DNA from: Venturia oleaginea
Taxonomy: Eukaryota > Ascomycota > Dothideomycetes > Venturiales > Venturiaceae
Assembly: GCA_013176395.1 (NCBI GenBank)
Contig: JABMLP010000028.1
Coordinates: 248,001 to 312,000, forward strand
DNA: 64,000 bases
Direction of reading: 5' to 3'
Part shown: one piece after another, positions 18,758 to 31,025 of the stretch
How positions within the stretch are numbered: the first letter of the stretch is position 1
Layout of the letters: the number at the start of each line of letters is the position of its first letter
Notes under the pieces: generated by a model
The model's input: the letters and a program-made list of their open reading frames with translations, nothing else
Told to the model about the DNA's origin: nothing
Database searches by the model: none
Position numbers and translations under genes: made by a program

Positions 18758-20584
18758 TTAAGAAATCGTAAAGTCCCTGCCTAGATGTGTACTATCCCCA
18801 CCAAGTTCTCCGTGCATGATTCCATGTATGTAGCAGTCGCCCATGAGCTCGTATACTGGATTTTCCGAGTCCACCGAGGCAAGTCTGAGTACAAAAGGCG
18901 TGCGACTTCCAAAGAAAATGGCAATGACATCGCCAACCTGCACGTCTCTTGGCGCTAGGCCGAAGCTGCCATCTTGTGTGGTGATAACAATGCGCCCATG
19001 CTTGATGCTTTCATACAGTTGCTCTCCGGAATCAGACTCCGGAGAAGTGGCTTGGCTCAGATACTCAAGCTGAGCTATTCGTTGAAGGGCGAGATCCGGT
19101 GGAGCAACGATACCTCGTATTGAGGTGACATGGAAGCCACGAATTCGTCGATAGTCATTTTCCTCTGCAAAGGATACCTCTCGGGCTTTGCGAGATTTCA
19201 AAAGTCCTGCTTTGAAGGACGTAATTTTTAATAATGGCCTGTGTAGGGGTGGCAACCTCCAATCTGGAACCCATGATGACAACAAACTGGATTCGGATCT
19301 GGACTCTATTCTTTGCTTCCCAGCGTCGCTCGGCGATGTTTTGGCGAGTCTGAAAGTCCCTGCGCAGTGTAATATATCAAAAGGGAAAACAGTCTGCAAA
19401 GCCTCTGATGCAAAATTTGTGTATACATCGCGAACCGTTAGAGCATAATCAACTTGAACAGCCAGCATTCCAGGATGGCTATCTGATGGCCTCAAACTGT
19501 TGTTCATAGCTCTCTGCAACTGATCTTGGGTTGGTATGTCATTTGCAATACCAAATAGAGCAAAAAGCCGGTCGCGATCATCCAAGCATTTGGCCGCGTG
19601 GAATCTTACCAAAAGATGTATAATGCTGAAGGATTGCTGCTGTGATATTCGGAGTTCATGAAGACTTGTAATGGCATCGTATAACTTCTGGCCACTTTCG
19701 TCTGCTAAATTAGTAAAAGATGCACTGTTTTGATGCTCATTGAGGAGAGAAGACCATGAAGCCGAGATCACACGCGGCGTTTGATCATTGGTAAGTATTG
19801 TGTGATGAACCAGGACTTCACTGGCAGCCAGAATCTCCTGAATAATCCATCGCCTTGACCACCACTCACTGTGCTGCCACTTGGGAGACACGGAGTTGTC
19901 GGTGAGGAAGACGTGGACTCGTTGTGCCCGATGATAGATGTTGGCCATCCGTAGCACCTGTGCATTGCGCTCAACGATGTCATCTTGATTGATGCAAATA
20001 GCGTCCACCCAGAGACCCAAGCGTTCAGAGTTGAGGTGAACATGAGAACGAAGTCGTTCCAGGATTGCGTGTAGCCTTGCCGTCACTTTCAGATGCGAGG
20101 TATCATCTTCGAGAAGTATGTGATGAGTTAACTCGGGTGGTCCCCACACGTATGACACGGTTTCGTAAACGTCGAAAGTGCGTGCCCCAAGCCTAGCTTC
20201 TTGCAGCGAGCAACTCAGTTCTCCATCTGAATTGCGAAATGTGAGCAATCGAATGGACTTCTTGTTGTGGAGTGGGTAGTATTTATAAGGCGTCTTCAAG
20301 GCCTGTCTTGTACTCCCGATTCGGTTGCTACGCGTGTGAGAGGAATCAGTGGGTTCACTCGAGCCAAGTCGGGCGTCCAGTTCTATCAATTTGTAGCGTT
20401 GGTTGGTGTCGTTGTCGTTGACTGGGAGTCTGGGGGCAGGATAGCGCTTCTGAGCCTGCTCGAAAATCTTTTTCTCTAGAGCAATTGCCATGTCACGATC
20501 TCGGGCCAAGGATTCTTCCTCTGACAGCTTTGAAATCTTCGCCTTCCCTGAAACAGTGTCCCGAAGTCTGCGTAGTTTGTCCAT
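18758..20584 (-). CDS. HET-domain protein
   Basis: A single-exon 608-aa heterokaryon-incompatibility (HET, PF06985-type) protein. The three HET blocks are intact: YETVSYVWG near residue 140, LWVDAICINQDDIVERNAQV near 191-210 with MANIYHRAQRVHVFL after it, and WWSRRWIIQEI near 241-251. An RDRLFALFGIA segment further on is also typical. HET domains are known triggers of cell death after non-self recognition; whether this one takes part in incompatibility cannot be told. The N-terminal 130 residues are charged linker. The gene is divergent from the Hikeshi gene. Confidence 0.95.
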   Translation of the reverse strand: MDKLRRLRDTVSGKAKISKLSEEESLARDRDMAIALEKKIFEQAQKRYPAPRLPVNDNDTNQRYKLIELDARLGSSEPTDSSHTRSNRIGSTRQALKTPYKYYPLHNKKSIRLLTFRNSDGELSCSLQEARLGARTFDVYETVSYVWGPPELTHHILLEDDTSHLKVTARLHAILERLRSHVHLNSERLGLWVDAICINQDDIVERNAQVLRMANIYHRAQRVHVFLTDNSVSPKWQHSEWWSRRWIIQEILAASEVLVHHTILTNDQTPRVISASWSSLLNEHQNSASFTNLADESGQKLYDAITSLHELRISQQQSFSIIHLLVRFHAAKCLDDRDRLFALFGIANDIPTQDQLQRAMNNSLRPSDSHPGMLAVQVDYALTVRDVYTNFASEALQTVFPFDILHCAGTFRLAKTSPSDAGKQRIESRSESSLLSSWVPDWRLPPLHRPLLKITSFKAGLLKSRKAREVSFAEENDYRRIRGFHVTSIRGIVAPPDLALQRIAQLEYLSQATSPESDSGEQLYESIKHGRIVITTQDGSFGLAPRDVQVGDVIAIFFGSRTPFVLRLASVDSENPVYELMGDCYIHGIMHGELGGDSTHLGRDFTIS

Positions 20585-20902
20585 TATGCCAAGGAGAAGC
20601 TTTTATCGCTAGACCTCTTCAGACGGAGGTCACCCAATCTGGGAGTAAGCAAATGGAAAGCCAAAGTAGTAATGTGAGGATATCGAGTAGTTTGTGTATT
20701 GTTGTCACTCCATGAATGAAGTTCGAGAGGAAGCGATAACCTTCCAGGAGGTACGACCATCTTCCCCCACACCAAAACACCGCCTACATCATGAACAACC
20801 TTCAAATTGCCAACAAATGGCCGTGGGGCTCCGGTGAATTGCAAGAAGGGATAACTTGATATCCATCAATAACTATAACAGCAACACTCGATCTTCTCCA
20901 CC
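20585..20902. promoter_or_regulatory. divergent promoter region HET / Hikeshi
   Basis: A 318-bp spacer between two start codons on opposite strands. No clear TATA box or known motif. Confidence 0.4.
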
Positions 20903-21565
20903 ATGTTCGCCGTCGTTGTCTCTGGCCGTCCAATCCTCACGACCTTCGATCAGGTCTCCGAGACCCAACTTTCCTTCACGATACCCGCCTCTCCACCGTT
21001 CAATCACCTCGTAATTTTCGCATTGCCTGGAACCGTACTACCCGATGGTGCCGCCGCCGCAGTCTACTGCCAGATTCCTCCTTCGACCGAATTCAAATTG
21101 TTAGGTGGCCTAGCGAACGATAAGCAAAGCGCAATATTCAAGATACGGAATACGGTCACAGGCAACACTACAAATGGCATCGGAGCGGTTGACGAAGACG
21201 CAATGGTCGATGAAGGCACACCCGCGACAGGCGCACCAATGGAGAACATCACAATAGGCATATCACTCGAACCAGCAGCGCAAGTCGCGACAGCACTGGC
21301 CAATCTGAAAGCCTCACAATTGACGCCATCGACGGGTTTGGAATTAGTCCGGAGGTCACCGGCTGTGGCTGCCCCTCCTGTGTCTACCAAGGTTCTCGCG
21401 CAACGGATTATTGCGAATGCGTTCAATTTTTTGGCGAGTTTCAGCTCCGGTGGGCCGACTGGGAGCGAAACTGTGCCTCTGAAGAGTTTCCAGGAGTGGT
21501 GGAAGAAGTTTGAGGGAAAAATTGAGAGGGATCCCAGTTTCTTGGAAAGAGGAGATGTTGATTGA
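20903..21565 (+). CDS. OPI10: Hikeshi/OPI10 family protein
   Basis: A single-exon 220-aa protein beginning MFAVVVSGRPILTTF, the family's N-terminal signature, with FNHLVIFALPGTVLPDG and EFKLLGGLANDKQSAIFKI in the beta-rich core. The C-terminal end LKSFQEWWKKFEGKIERDP is also conserved. Human Hikeshi carries Hsp70 into the nucleus under heat stress; the yeast homologue OPI10 was named for inositol overproduction. A central Gly/Ala/Thr-rich insert of about 30 residues is the only deviation. Confidence 0.94.
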   Translation: MFAVVVSGRPILTTFDQVSETQLSFTIPASPPFNHLVIFALPGTVLPDGAAAAVYCQIPPSTEFKLLGGLANDKQSAIFKIRNTVTGNTTNGIGAVDEDAMVDEGTPATGAPMENITIGISLEPAAQVATALANLKASQLTPSTGLELVRRSPAVAAPPVSTKVLAQRIIANAFNFLASFSSGGPTGSETVPLKSFQEWWKKFEGKIERDPSFLERGDVD

Positions 21566-22120
21566 AGACGGTGTGTAGTGCTTGACAGACGACGATGCAG
21601 ACGTGAAGATGTCCAGCTATGAAAGTAGATTCGCACTTGTTTGCGCCTAGGAAGTGATGAACAGTGGATAGAGCGAAGCATTACCATTGCCATGGCTGAG
21701 ACGGGATGTTGTAGACAAAAGGCAGTTTTTTAACAACATGAAGGCAGTAACATTTTGGCAGAATATGATTGACGACGAATTCATTCAGTGCCCTCGTAGT
21801 ACACCCGAACTAAAATAAACACGCGTAACTCTGCACTAACGGTACCTTCGATTTCGACATAGTAGGAATGGTTCTCTCAATCTGCGGCTGCATCGCCAAA
21901 ATGGTTCACGCCACCCGCGCGTCTCGAAAACCGGTCTGATTGCCGCTGCGCGTCCCCGCTTCTACCACTCCGTACACGAAGATCGCGGCGCGCTCTAGGC
22001 GTTACAGATGAAGATTAGACGCCAAATTTCCGACCTAATGAGAATTCTCTTTCTGCCTCGATCGTCAACTGCTTCTCAACACCATCAGCAGCTCTAGAGT
22101 CCACCGTCAGGGTAGCTATC
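21566..22120. other. intergenic region upstream of YVC1
   Basis: About 550 bp with no gene. A GC-rich patch near 21900-22000 (CGCGCGTCTC, CGCGGCGCGC) may belong to the YVC1 promoter. Confidence 0.4.
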
Positions 22121-25100
22121 ATGGCCAATGAGCGTCCAGGAACGATGACACCGATGGCATGGAACGAAGATGAGCCAACAGAAGTCCCTCACATTGGACA
22201 CCATGATTCCTTCCCAGACTTGTTGCGGAAACTATCATTGTACGTACCCACCGCCGTCTTCGGGACTTTGCAAATAACTGACCCATTCCAATTAGATACT
22301 TTATCGACGTCGTTCACAATCCTCACTCTTTCGAAGACTTTCGTATGGTCACACATGGAAAACCTCTTTGGCCGCTGATCAACTACCTTTCTGATAGTGT
22401 ACACAATCAAACCATCGTTCATGCTCTACTGTCAGTATCCTTGTTGCCCCAGAAGTTTGTAAGACACTAATACTAATAACAGAGCCTTGAAGAGCCACTT
22501 TGCCGCCCTGGATCCAGACGATGACCGTGGCCTGAATAAGACTCGCGGCTATGCCTGCGAGTACGTAGCATGGAGATTTGTAACTCATCTTTCTGGCCGG
22601 GAAGCCATCGACTTTCTGCTCTTCGAATTACCACCGGCGGCTTTCTCTGCACCGTCAAATGATGACGTGGAGGCTTCATATCAAGGGCGCAATGGACTAT
22701 TTGCTCAGGAGTCTGCCACCGAACGAACAGCACTTCTCGACCGTTCAGAAAATCCGTTCCTCCAGGAGCCAGGTCTCGAGAACACCCCAATGAACGCCGT
22801 CAACGATGCAGGCGGCGCAAAAGCCGAAGAAGAAAATGACGAGTTTGCATCATCGTTCCAAAATTTGAATGCGTTGGAAATAGCAGCAGTATCTGATGCT
22901 AAGAAATTTCTCAGTCAGCGAGTGGTTCAAAAAATGATCGAGAGTATATGGAGAGGAGAGATCATCTTCTGGGAAACGTTGGACGTGAACTCAGTCAAGG
23001 ACGCGAGAGCTTACAACAAGAAGTAAGTGTTAATCCTATACACTTCTTCAAGTCGTCCACTCACACTCGTCAGAAAAGCGGACCCTTTCAGCCGGCTGAG
23101 GGTGCCATTGTACAATAAGGTTTTCGAGGCAATCTTTTTCCTCTCCTTCCTCGGTTTGTACTACGCAGTACTCGTACCGATCCAGAGGAGCGGAAGTAGC
23201 AGACCGCCCCGACATGGAGTGCCACCGCTTCTAGCTGACGATGTTGTTCATTCAACAGAGTCAAATCGTTTGCACAGCTTTCGCTCCATCACAACGGCCG
23301 AGGTCTTGCTCTATGTTTGGATCCTGGGCTTTGCATACGACGAATGTGCGTGCACACCCTGACATGTTTTTGGATTCATATATACTAACTGTTTAGTCGG
23401 TGACTACATGGATGCCGGGCAAGCATTTTATAGCACTGACTTTTGGTCAATCTGGGACATCGGGATTGTGCTCACAGGTGTGGTCTTCTTCGTCACAAGT
23501 GAGTCATCAAGCCACCGTTTTGGTGTCAGGTTGCATAGTCACTAACTAAGCTTGCAGGAATGGTGGGCCTAGCTAAAGGCTCTGACGACATTATTGGCAT
23601 TGCATTTGATATCCTGGCCCTGGAAGCTCTCTTCCTTGTTCCTAGGTTTGTTGGACGATATTGAAGAATGACTTCTACAAACTGACTGATCCTTGTTCAG
23701 GGTCTGCTCCTTGTTGAGCTTGAATCCATACTTTGGAACTCTGGTGAGCAGCAGCTCTGTCCAGATGTAGATTACAACTGACTTCTCAGATCCCTTGCCT
23801 CAGAGAAATGGTGTGTGCAACGCAATCCTACCAATCTATAGGCAGCCACTGATACTGCGTAGACAAAGGACTTCATTAAATTTCTTAGCTTGGTCGCCAT
23901 TCTTTACTTGGGTGTGTTGTTACCACTCCATTTTGCACGGCACAATCAGGTCTTCCGCTTCTAACATTCTTTGCAGGTTTTCTGACCACGTTCACTTTGC
24001 TGGCTCGGGACAACTTCACTCTTCGAGAAATGTCGTGGATCCTTGTCAAGGTCTTCTTTGGGTATGCGAATTGTTCGCTTCCAAACCGATTCAACCAACG
24101 TAGGCTAACCAATTGGACAGCTCATCTTATCTTGGGTTTGTGAGTTGCACCAATCCAGGTCTTCTATTCATCCAACCCGCAGTTTCCACCGATTGCGCTA
24201 ACCAGTAACTTGCAGGACGTTGCACAGGACATGTAAATCCCCACAGAACTTGTGGCCTCCTAAACATGCTAATTTTTATCATAGTAGCCCAGTTCTCGGC
24301 CCACCATTGATGGCAAGTGATCTTTTTGCTCCGCATGGACAGCCTGTCACTCGCTAATACGATCATGTAGTTGATTTTCGTCTGCCTCACAAACATTCTT
24401 CTGATTACATCCCTCATATCATTGCTTTCGAACTCCTTGACGAGGGTAATTGCCACCGTTTTCTTTCCAATCCATGTCGTCTCATAATGTGCCTGCACTG
24501 ACCATGTCCGCAGATCCTCGACAATGCTCGAACCGAATTTTTGTTCATGTACTGCGCGGCCCCAAATCTTCTCTAGTATCATGCATTAATCCTTGATCAG
24601 ATACTCCGTCTATGTCTTGGAGGCATCCACTTCGAACCGCTTAACTTATTTCCTACCTCCGCTTGTGAGTCAAAATCCCTGTGGCGCTGTCAAAAGTTAA
24701 GCGCCCGACACATCACCCACTTCCGCTCTTCTCTGCAGTCTCCACAATTCAGAAGCCTTCAATATCTTGAAACAGGGATGATTTTGTCTCAATATGCTAT
24801 GCACTCACCATCGCGGTGTTTGGCACCAGTTGCGATCTTCAATGTAAAATCGCCTTTCGATGGGCCTCCAGGGATCGAAGGCGGAATCAAGTCGATTGAA
24901 AATGATCGATTTTGAACGAGGCTGACTTCTTCTTATCTACAGAACTTGCTCCCACTGCTATTGCGACCCCTCCGTCTGTGCATACCAACCGAGCGGCTGA
25001 GACGAACTCGGATTGTGTTACTCAAGATCACACATTCGCCTTTCGTCGCTGCGATCTGGTTGTACGAGGGTATACAAGAGCAATTATATGATCAACACAG

Positions 25101-25203
25101 ACCTCGCGGTTCTGGCGTGTCGTCCCTGGGCGGTCCTGCATCCTCTGCGTCGTTGAAGAAAGCCTCGCTTGAGTGTGCATACTGCATAGCACAAACAACT
25201 TAG
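22121..25203 (+). CDS. YVC1: YVC1-like vacuolar TRP calcium channel
   Basis: TRPY-type cation channel, which in yeast releases vacuolar Ca2+ on osmotic shock. I assembled 17 exons: 22121-22239, 22296-22430, 22483-23022, 23074-23345, 23397-23498, 23558-23645, 23701-23743, 23790-23810, 23863-23911, 23977-24061, 24121-24139, 24216-24232, 24285-24312, 24371-24445, 24514-24548, 24601-24664, 24943-25203. They splice to 650 aa, the usual length, with frame kept at every junction. Conserved segments: HFAALDPDDDRGLN..RGYACE, helices from residue 275 on, the pore region DNFTLREMSWILVKVFFGSSYLGFDVAQDISPVLGP, the last helix LIFVCLTNILLITSLISLLSNS and YSVYVLEASTSNRLTYF. Intron 13 (24313-24370) starts GCAAGT, a GC-AG intron; intron 16 is unusually long (278 nt). 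Confidence 0.92.
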
Positions 25204-25584
25204 TTCAGCCCCCTTCAAATAAGGAGGGATGGCGTTAAGGTTGTCAATGCGTCACGATTTTTTCCGCGCGTTCACGCGAGACCAAGAGTAGGCTTGCATC
25301 AGAGGAGGCATCACACCCGGTCGCGGTTCCAGCTCTGTGAAAAATCTACGCCATGAACCAAGCGTATCCAGTTCCTGGGGAGCAGTGGGGCGGGCAAGCC
25401 AACTTCCAACGACAGAAGACCATCACTGTTGGCTGCAAGGGGAGTCTCTTTACAACAATCTCAAACCAACAGTTCGATCTGGACTTTGATAACTGCTCGA
25501 AATTCATTCTCAACTCGTTTTCTCTCTGCTCTCAAATCTTCAATGACGCTTTCCCACATGGTTCGTCAACTACTGCAGGCCGAA

Positions 25585-26654
25585 ATGTCTTCGATGAACA
25601 ATTACGCCCGAAGCTACCCTTCCCAAGAAGGGACCCCACCGCTGTCTCCGTATTACACTCCCAACGGTGACATGGATCTCCAATGACCCAGCACCACATA
25701 CACAACCAAAGCCCGGTAGACTACTCCAACTTTGGCAACAACGCGGAGCACTATCAGTCTCTATCCTATCCTCCCATACTTGATTACTCGGGTCAAAATT
25801 TGCACATCTACATGAATGGACTGAGCATCATGAGCCCCCAGGCTCCGCCTCTGACGACCCCATATCACGAGTGGACTCCTGTTACATTTCAAACCGGACC
25901 CAGCCTTTACTCGTCTCATTGCAGTGCTCCAAGTTCACCTTTCACGCCAGGCTTCCAGTCCTTATGGCCGGGTGCAAACACTCATCCCTCTCCACCACCA
26001 TTTTTCCAAGTCAGTCCACCATGGAGGAGCTCATCTCAATCATCATCCTCCATGGGAACGCCAAACCTTCAGGGAAGAGGATACCGCAAGCTCATTTCGT
26101 CCAGCGAGTGTATTGGACGTAACCTCCATGTCATGCGCAATCCCGTCCTGCCTCGTCGACGTCAGAAGAAAGATAAGGGTACCCGAGTTAACAAGTGTGA
26201 TGTCGCCAGATGCTACAAAGACTTCGCCCGGAAGCATAATGCGAAACAACACAAAGAGACCCATAGTAAACGAGAGAAACTTGCGAAATGTCCCCTCCTC
26301 CAATGCCAATTTCACACAACGGGTTTTGTCCGGAAACACGATTTGGACCGACACCTTGCCACGGTTTGTCTAATTCATTCCCAGGGCGGAACTTCACTAA
26401 CTAGTCGACAAAGGTACATCCGAAGGAAGCACCCAAGTTTCCATGCGATGGTTGCAGCAAGACTTTCACACGCTACGACTCGGTCCAGAGGTATATATCT
26501 TTACATTTCAGGGGCATCACAGCTAGGCAGCCAACGAACTAACAACTCCCCTAGACACAAGAATAAGCAATCGTGCCGAGGAATGAATACTATGAATTTT
26601 CGACAAGCCCCGATAAAAACGCGCCATCAAGTTACGTACCAGTCTATGCTTTGA
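25585..26654 (+). CDS. C2H2-type zinc-finger protein
   Basis: Model: exons 25585-25666, 25720-26363, 26414-26490 and 26555-26654, 300 aa; introns of 53, 50 and 64 nt with GTGACA/GTAG, GTTTGT/AAAG (ACTAAC branch) and GTATAT/CTAG. The ATG at 25585 has a purine at -3; an ATG at 25543 is the alternative. The N-terminal half is Ser/Pro/Gln-rich with PPLSPYYTPN, typical of fungal transcription factors. Three fingers follow: CDVARC...HKETH, CPLLQC...DRH and CDGC.KTFTRYDSVQRH with non-standard spacing and a C-terminal Cys. A likely transcription factor of unknown target; no regulatory neighbour is evident. Confidence 0.75.
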
Positions 26655-28989
26655 TGCAGCTTGGAGATGTGTTTGAGATTATATGTGGTAAGGGATCTGA
26701 GACGTATGGAAATTTTGAATAATGACGACTAAATTATGGGCACGGGACGGGATGGGATACCAGGAGGACTTTTGCAAATTATTTTCGCGTTTGGGCAAAG
26801 AATGGCATCACAGGGATAACTGTAATTCTGTGTCCCTCGCCTCGCCAAAATCGCAAGTCAGCAGGGGCACAGAATGACAGTCCCCACAGTAGCATGCCGT
26901 ATCTCAAGCGCAGCCAGGCGGGCGATAGAAAAATGAGTTTGATAGAGGCGAAGAGATCGGCTGGTTGTAGATTGGGCATGAATGGGTTTGAGCTATCGTT
27001 CCACTTCAATTACAGCTAATGTGTGATTTCGGCCACAGCCCTGGGCATTGCCTGGCAGGGTATATCTTTTGGGTCTAGGCTGAGAATTCACAATCTTCAG
27101 ATGAGAAGACCAATCAGGAGATGTGGGAATAGTGGGCAGGGGATGGAAACCTTAAGCCGCTCGCCTGTAGGCTGTGAAGGATTGGAGATTGCCTTCCGTC
27201 ACCGTAAGCGCCCCCAAGGCTAATTTGCTGTCTTCGATTGCAGATAACGAGCATAATATCAACCGATTCAGCCTGATCTACCAACAAAGCGCCTCGGAAT
27301 CTTCCGAAGTTATCCATCCAATCAACGCTCGGTTGATATCGAGTGGTGGTTAATGCCCCCACAAAGAGCTGCACGTGCACGCTAATTTGCCGGCTCGGCA
27401 TGGCTGACTTCGCGGCTTTCCCTCCATCACCCGGAGCCCTCTCCTCCAGGTCCTCCACACATGCAACGAACCGGATCCTACACATGTGTAACCTCAGGCT
27501 TGTGGGCTTGCGACCCCTCGTTGATGGGACAAAAGTCTGATATCTATCCTTTGTAGTACATGGATGCTCTGACAGACTGACAGGATATACAACAGCAGAA
27601 CGCCATATCACCAAGCTACGGAGTCAACTCTTAGGGTGAGAGCTCACCTCGCTCTCCTAGGCTTCTTCTTCCGAATCAATTTCACGAAATTCGATTCTCA
27701 TATCTGTGGAGATCTTGACCTCTGTAGTTCGAGCTCTTCACCTGACCAATAACCTCATGCGAGCTTCATGTCTATTAGTGGAGTCTTAAGCCATAATATG
27801 ACCCATATATCTTGCGTCTCCTCACATGATGAGCTTACCTCCGCCTCGCTTGTTTACGCGCCACGAAGCACGGTGACTTCTTCATTGGACCCTGCCGCTC
27901 TCCGGTCCACCCTCCGAAGGATTCTGGCTGCTTTGTCGTTCTGCAGGGCTTCAGAACAGGTGGACGACTGTCACGTACAAGACAAACGAAAATATGCGAC
28001 TGGTCTTCCTTTTGAATACTTTTCAGCATTGCATGTAAGATTTCCGCTTCGTCGTATACATTAGTTCTGGTGCTCAGCATTTCGACTTGGAGGACACTGA
28101 CTGAAGTGGCAGTACTACTTCGCGGACCGCTGCACAGATCAACTTGCAGCCTTGATCCTAACCCCATAAAACGTGGCGAGTCGATCATGGCAGATTATGA
28201 TCTCGAACTCCAGTTGTGACCTGCAATGCATGCGAAACACTCCCTCCACTTATCCCACTGTTTTCTAGAAGAAGCAGGGATCATGGTCTATCGCTCTCCT
28301 AGCCAGTTGGATAATTCCCTTTCTCGAATTCATGATTCGAACCAGCCATAATTCCCGCCCTCTTTCATTTCCCTTCTCTAGCTTTGGCTGCCTAACCTCA
28401 CCCTGGCAAATGTGAAATCTGGTTTTGTTGTGCCGGTCCTTGCTTTTTTTCATCCAGATATCTGGGAATTGCTTGGGATACGGACGCATCTTCTACCGCA
28501 AAGACACCAATCATTCAATACTGTTCTGCCTGCGCATACGACTACAGACAACCTCGTTGACCAATTAGTTCCCGGAATGAAATGATTTGCGCCTGTCTGC
28601 AACTTGCCGCGCTTGAAAGGAAACGGTGCAACATGGGGCTAACGTAGACAACGGCCAAAGTCGAACACCCAGCAGGGCTCAGACGCATCGACAGATTTTG
28701 TATGAAAGACCAGCGAGAAGACTCCACTCAATACGTTTCTCCATCTCAACCCTTGTAGGTGTTCGATAGTCTTCTTCCAAGCCGGAAATCATTATGCACT
28801 GCTTCCAACAAGCCGGATCTGCAACACTTTTCTAAATCCATTGTCTACCTCGACACGGTGGAGGATCGATGTCCTTGCACGGCACCATTTCCCCGACAAG
28901 TGCGGGCCGTTGGTGCCTCGTAGATTTTCCTTGATTTAGGCGACTGTACCACTGAGGGCTTTTCTTCAGAATCGGGCACTTTCCATTTC

Positions 28990-31025
28990 CCTGATAGGTG
29001 GTTCAGTGGCTCAACCGTCCCGTCTTTAAGCCGTTGAACAGTCAGGTCTTCTACGCGGTGGCTAATTTTCCACCAGGGGTAAGCCTTCTGACTGCGCTCT
29101 TCGATTTTACGCTGCGGCTGAAGGGCAGGGCATCGGCCGCAGGCGCGGCTCGATTTGTTGTGTTGTCCTCAACGCAATCGGCTAAGCGATACGTTAGCTG
29201 CCTCGATCCAATCGAGATACATCGTGGAGACAATGGTCATATCGCTTTTCCTCTCTTCCAGCTCAGGGAGATGTACTTATCCATTCACATGAGCTCGTAG
29301 TCATTCCGTCCACGGTTGTCGCCCTCAAAATCCTTATCCTATCTCCTACCAGCGCGCCCCAGGTCGGTTTCAACGAGTTTGATTGGTATCTATTGGTTGA
29401 CAAGTTGGTCGACATGTAAATCTCGAAATTCGATGTCGCTGATTGGTGAATCGCCCATACTAGAAGGCCTGTTTTCATACGTTGTTGAAACCGACCTGGG
29501 GCGCGCTGGTAGCAAATGCTCGCCTATGGGGAATTTTCATGTGGTCTGCTCGCCCTTGATTACGCCAAGAGCACCTCATCCATACAAAGTTACAAACGAC
29601 ACCAGGTTGTAGAAGATCCATGGAATATGCCGAGTGTCAATATGATCTCGGCTATGGTATGTCGGCTCCATCCAAAGCGGTACGATTATAATGGGACTAA
29701 CGCATTTCGCCAATCGTGGTTAGACGTTTTGTTTAGCCCACCGCGCGGCAGGACGGATAACGGCATGCTCTACCCCTTATTATACTCAATCTTCACGAAG
29801 GGCTCACCCTTGCAAATATCTTCCGGTCGATGTGCGCTCACAGCCCAGGCTAAGTGCACAGATCGTTATCATCGCGTAGCTGACGACGCGATCCCGGTTA
29901 TTTTGATCGTGCTGCCCTCCATGATACCGATGTTGGTGAGAACGACATCTTTGGACATTTGCGACCTGTATGACTAGAGTCTTCACTGTTGGGAATGAGA
30001 CATACCTATCCACGAGTACATGCAAATGTACAAAGTGAGAAAGATACTTTGACGAGCATATCTTTGTCGACTTTCTCGCCTGGTGGACCATCATCACCGT
30101 GCATATGGCACTGTTGACTATCTCGGGCTTCGCCAGTTATCGTTATTTCTCCTGGAATCCCCCTCTTATCGGCATCTTCCGTTTGTGCTCCTCAGCATTT
30201 CCGCATTTCAGCAACGCTACGATACAGAGACCAAATTAGATTTCCACGATTGAATCGCGCATGCACTCGATGCCATCTCAATACTGGTTCACCTCCTTAC
30301 AGTCTCTCCCATGGGCTGAATTTACTCGACCATCTTCCGCCAAGACAATGGTCGGCGAGCTCAAATTCGGGTGACATGGAGGATGCTCGAGACGGTGGCA
30401 AGTGTCGAAATGGCGTGTTTCTGGACCGGTTTCTTGGGAACGGCTCACGCATCCAGCAAGCCGAAGGACAGCGTCCGGTGATGTGATGACTTGTATGTTG
30501 CGCTTATCTCGCGTATCTGGTCAGGCTTGTTGTACCTCGTACTCTGTCCCCCATCAATGGCGTTCTCTCTGCAGAATTGTAATCGCCAAGGGAGCATGGC
30601 GTTCATGCGATGCGCTATGCAAATCTGGACACTTCGACGACAAAAGATGTTCCGTTTTGCTTCTCTCGACTGTTTCTTCTGCATCATCCGCGCGTGGTCC
30701 ACGCAAAGAACTCTCGTCGAAGACTCTGCTCTAAGCTCGGAGCTTTACCTCTGCGGAGCCGTTTTCATCATCCTCCCCATCGCATCATCGGAGATTGGTG
30801 AGATTTTCATCTCATTATTGTGCGCGATGCACAGATTTTGATAAGCGAGGTGGCGGTATACACGTGGGCGTATGGGTACCCTTGTTTTGACTCGTCTGGC
30901 CCTGTACTTTTCTCCATTGTTTTACACGCGATCATGCAGAAGATCATAGACCCTGATTCGGTTATGGGAAAGTGGCTTGGTCTATATGGTCATTGTCCCT
31001 CTTCCCCCTTGAAGTCATCATGCTA
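28990..31025 (+). pseudogene. possible decayed membrane-protein gene
   Basis: Coding-like pieces in order but different frames: HELVVIPSTVVALKILIL (29290), DEHIFVDFLAWWTIITVHMA and GFASYRYFSWNPPLIGIFR (30050-30180), FRQDNGRRAQIRVTWRMLET and VEMACFWTGFLGTAH (30330-30460), and SEVAVYTWAYGYPCFDSSGP with IMQKIIDPDSVMGKWLGLYG (30845-30990). Hydrophobic, Trp-rich stretches suggest a polytopic enzyme such as a glycosyltransferase, but I cannot name it. Stops and frame changes lie between the pieces, and a MITE sits inside. It could also be a real multi-exon gene that I failed to splice. Confidence 0.3.
29349..29509. mobile_element. 161-bp Tc1/mariner-type MITE
   Basis: Perfect 26-bp terminal inverted repeats starting CCAGCGCGCC (29349-29374 and 29484-29509), flanked by TA on both sides (29347-29348, 29510-29511). 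The 109-bp interior has no coding capacity. TA duplication plus short size fits a non-autonomous Tc1/mariner relative. The perfect ends suggest recent insertion. Confidence 0.9.

Noticed and set aside
25543..25690. Apparent frame shift at CCAATG separating two halves of the zinc-finger gene
   Set aside because: A 53-nt GTGACA...GTAG intron (25667-25719) joins the frames without any indel, so no lesion is needed.
28320..28350. B-box-like GGTTCGAAT on the minus strand as a possible tRNA
   Set aside because: No acceptor or anticodon stem can be built around it.
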